Origin: Epiperipatus broadwayi
Taxonomy: Eukaryota > Onychophora > Udeonychophora > Euonychophora > Peripatidae
Direction: 5' to 3'
Length of the DNA: 64,000 nucleotides
Assembly: GCA_028023455.1 (NCBI GenBank)
Contig: JAQFVV010000012.1
Coordinates: 10,946,499-11,010,498 of the forward strand
Shown piece after piece: positions 62,032-64,000 of this stretch; within the stretch, counting starts at the first letter, position 1; each line of letters starts with the position of its first letter. A program made the position numbers and the translations under genes. The notes under the pieces are model-generated. The model worked only from the letters and a program-made list of their open reading frames with translations. It was not told where the DNA came from and did no database searches.

Positions 62032-62530
62032 ATTGGAGATACCTTATATATGGTATAGAGAGGCAATCTCTCTGAAAAATGTAAATGTCCAAATCTCTCT
62101 CAAAAATTCAAATGCTCTGGAAAATTCAAAAATAAGTTATATTTGGTACAGAGAGGCAATCTCTCTGGAAAATGTAAATGTCCAGTGTGTATCAGACAGA
62201 GAATCAATCTCTCTGAAAAATTTAAATGCTCTGGAAAATTTAAGTGTGCCTTATATTTGGTACAAAGAGTCAATCTTTTTAGAAAATTTAAAAAATAAAT
62301 TGTATATGGCCCAGAGAATCAACATCTCTGGAAGATTTAAGGATGAATGATCTCTGGTATAGAAAGCCAACCTCTCTGGAAAACTTCAAAGTGCCTTATA
62401 TATGGTACAGAGAGTCAATCTTTCTAGAAAATTTAAAAATAAAGTATGTATGGTATAGAGAATCAATCTCTCTGAAAAACTTCAAGACATATTACATAGG
62501 GTACCAAGAGTCCATATTTCTAAATGAAGT
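62032..62530 (+). repeat. Coding-phase minisatellite within the LTR element
   Basis: About eight imperfect copies of a unit built from TATATTTGGTACAGAGAGGC AATCTCTCTGGAAAA and TTAAATG-like spacers occupy the place where capsid and pol should be. Units vary from roughly 45 to 70 bases. In one frame they read as YIWYREAISLENVNV, YIWYKESIFLENL and similar (62000-62350, then 62343-62530). Open frames persist because the unit lacks stops in that phase. I recognise no protein family. Confidence 0.75.
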
Positions 62531-62640
62531 TTGTAATAGGAGGTTATATAAAATAAATCCTCCGGATATGTTTTATAAATATCCAGTCAAGATGAAAAAT
62601 GGAAATATTAAAAAGGGACTGGATGTACAGGTGCATTTTT

Positions 62641-62787
62641 ATGCAGCCCACAATATGGTTTGAAAAGAAAAAGCCATTCCAAATTACCAAGAAAATAGGA
62701 GAGAATGCCTTTATGCTTGCTACTCTTGATGGGAATAAGGGGACCTATAATGCTAGGAGTTTGATCCCTTATACTTCAGCAGAATAG
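62641..62787 (+). pseudogene. Integrase / pol C-terminal tail remnant
   Basis: The frame reads PFQITKKIGENAFML, then DGNKGTYNARSLIPY before a stop at 62785-62787. This is the small beta-barrel tail that ends gypsy-type integrases (GPFxIxxKIGxNAYxL ... NxxxLKPY). Everything upstream in pol (protease, reverse transcriptase, RNase H, integrase core) is missing, so a large internal deletion has joined gag-proximal sequence to the very end of pol. Position close to the 3' LTR (183 bases) fits. Confidence 0.7.
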
Positions 62788-62961
62788 CCTGGCAAAGATC
62801 TCCAAATAAATTACTTTAAGTTTTCTAATGAAAAATATGATATTTACCAGTAGATAAAATTTTTTTTTTGATTATTAGTGTGTTTATTATTATTAGTGTA
62901 TTTATTAGTTAGGATTTTTTATTAAATATAGTTAAAACAAAAGTGCTGATGATTTTATCCG

Positions 62962-62970
62962 AAGGGGAGT
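62962..62970 (+). promoter_or_regulatory. Polypurine tract of the LTR element
   Basis: GAAGGGGAG (62961-62969) followed by one T directly precedes the 3' LTR. This is where plus-strand priming is expected in reverse-transcribing elements. Confidence 0.75.
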
Positions 62971-64000
62971 TGTGCCATTACAATTTAGTCACTAGCTAAA
63001 TTTATAGTAATGTGCATGTAGAAAAGGTAAACCAAAAATCATCATCACATTTTTATATAACCATAAAAGAAGCTGTAGGGCATCCAAGTTCAAACCCTAA
63101 CAGATCAAAATTTTAAAAGCTTTAAACAGAGAATGAGTGGGACAACAATTATATGCTTTACTTGTTTGTGTGTTAATAAATCTCAAAAGAGCAGTACACA
63201 CATTTAATATTTAAAATTTTAATTTTTCTTTAAAAAGCAAAGTTATAACGCATACGTATAGGCAATGTATGTGTAAACTATTTAATTGTTTTATATTTCA
63301 GATATTCAACAATTTAACTTTCTTTAAAACTAACCTATGCTTGATCAATTCTAATATCTTATTCTATACTTCTATTTTCTTTTCTATAATTGTAATTGGG
63401 ATTTAAAAGTTACAAATTTAATTAAATAATAGGTTATAATTACTAAGCTAGCAATTATATTATTTAATGTTAGTTTATGAATGATTTGAAATAATGAAGG
63501 ATGTGTGTACATTACATACAGAAATTTACATTTATTAAATATTGAAAGAAAAGGAAGGATTAAATCTGTCAAATTATTTTTTTGTACAATTTTATGTTAA
63601 AAGAGGAAATCTGTTTAATCAGATATCTATCTTTGTAGCAATTTTGTTTTTTGTAAATAATTGTTTGTCACTTTGGGAGCTTAATTTGGGTGGATACTCT
63701 AATTTTGAAATTGTCTTATCTTAAGATATAAAGAAGGAAGCTCAAAAATTTGAAGTGTTACCTAGATGTAAAAAAAAAGAAAGGAAATAAAATAAGGATT
63801 AAGTCTATTTTTTTTTTTAAAACAAAAGTGTCTGGAAAAAGGATTAAACTTTTCAGTTGAAAAATAATTTAGTTGAAAATAAATTAGAGATCTAATTAAA
63901 ACGAATTTGTCCAAAAATAGCAAGTGATGCTATCTCTGATTGGTTAAGTTAGCTAAAAATTGGATATAAAAAGCTGTCTGGAATTGTTATTATTATTGTG
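62971..64000 (+). mobile_element. 3' LTR (runs off the window)
   Basis: Starts TGTGCCATTACAATTTAGT and matches 55563-56591 almost base for base to the end of the window, including the TATA word. The short open frames in it (63384-63572 minus, 63542-63724 plus) are incidental. The missing part should hold R and U5. Confidence 0.9.

Overview
The window looks like intergenic and intronic DNA from an invertebrate animal. It is strongly A+T-rich throughout, has no long open reading frames, contains one spliced coding exon with clear intron borders, and carries many decayed transposable elements plus a 500-base scaffold gap (60536-61035). The C-type lectin exon and the mix of Merlin, hAT and pogo-like DNA transposons, short tRNA-derived retroposons, a non-LTR reverse transcriptase and a Ty3/gypsy-like LTR element fit a lophotrochozoan, and a mollusc (perhaps a cephalopod) is my best guess. 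That is an impression from the repeat and lectin style; no species-diagnostic gene is present.

Layout. 1-5500: A+T-rich sequence with one dispersed-repeat block (about 3725-4095). 5537-5980 (minus): a complete C-type lectin domain in one phase 1-1 exon, the only convincing host coding sequence. 6096-8477: a small inverted-repeat transposon and a complex foldback repeat. 8820-17000: A+T-rich DNA with hairpins. 17090-17494: a short hAT element still carrying a piece of its transposase zinc finger. 17990-23425: a long diverged repeat block whose parts recur at 3.7-4.1 kb, 8.8-9.5 kb and 41.2-44.0 kb. 23751-24467: a second complex foldback with the same unusual internal order as the one at 7.6 kb. 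28330-30595 and 34840-38762: two diverged direct copies of one segment, each with insertions missing from the other (a triple-terminus element in the first, a pogo/Tigger-like element in the second). 39-52 kb: several hairpin or inverted-repeat families and a broken Merlin transposase. 54.4-54.9 kb: a dead non-LTR reverse transcriptase. 55563 to the window end: an LTR retrotransposon with near-identical LTRs but a gutted interior (gag N-terminal piece with a stop, a tandem-repeat array where the core should be, and an integrase tail).

No operon-like logic applies. The functional content is the lectin exon, and the rest is mostly the record of mobile DNA. The most notable observations are two sequence-unrelated foldback elements that share a seven-part order and are flanked by exact 13-15 bp direct repeats, and the recently inserted but non-coding LTR element. 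No previously undescribed enzymatic or defence system could be recognised.
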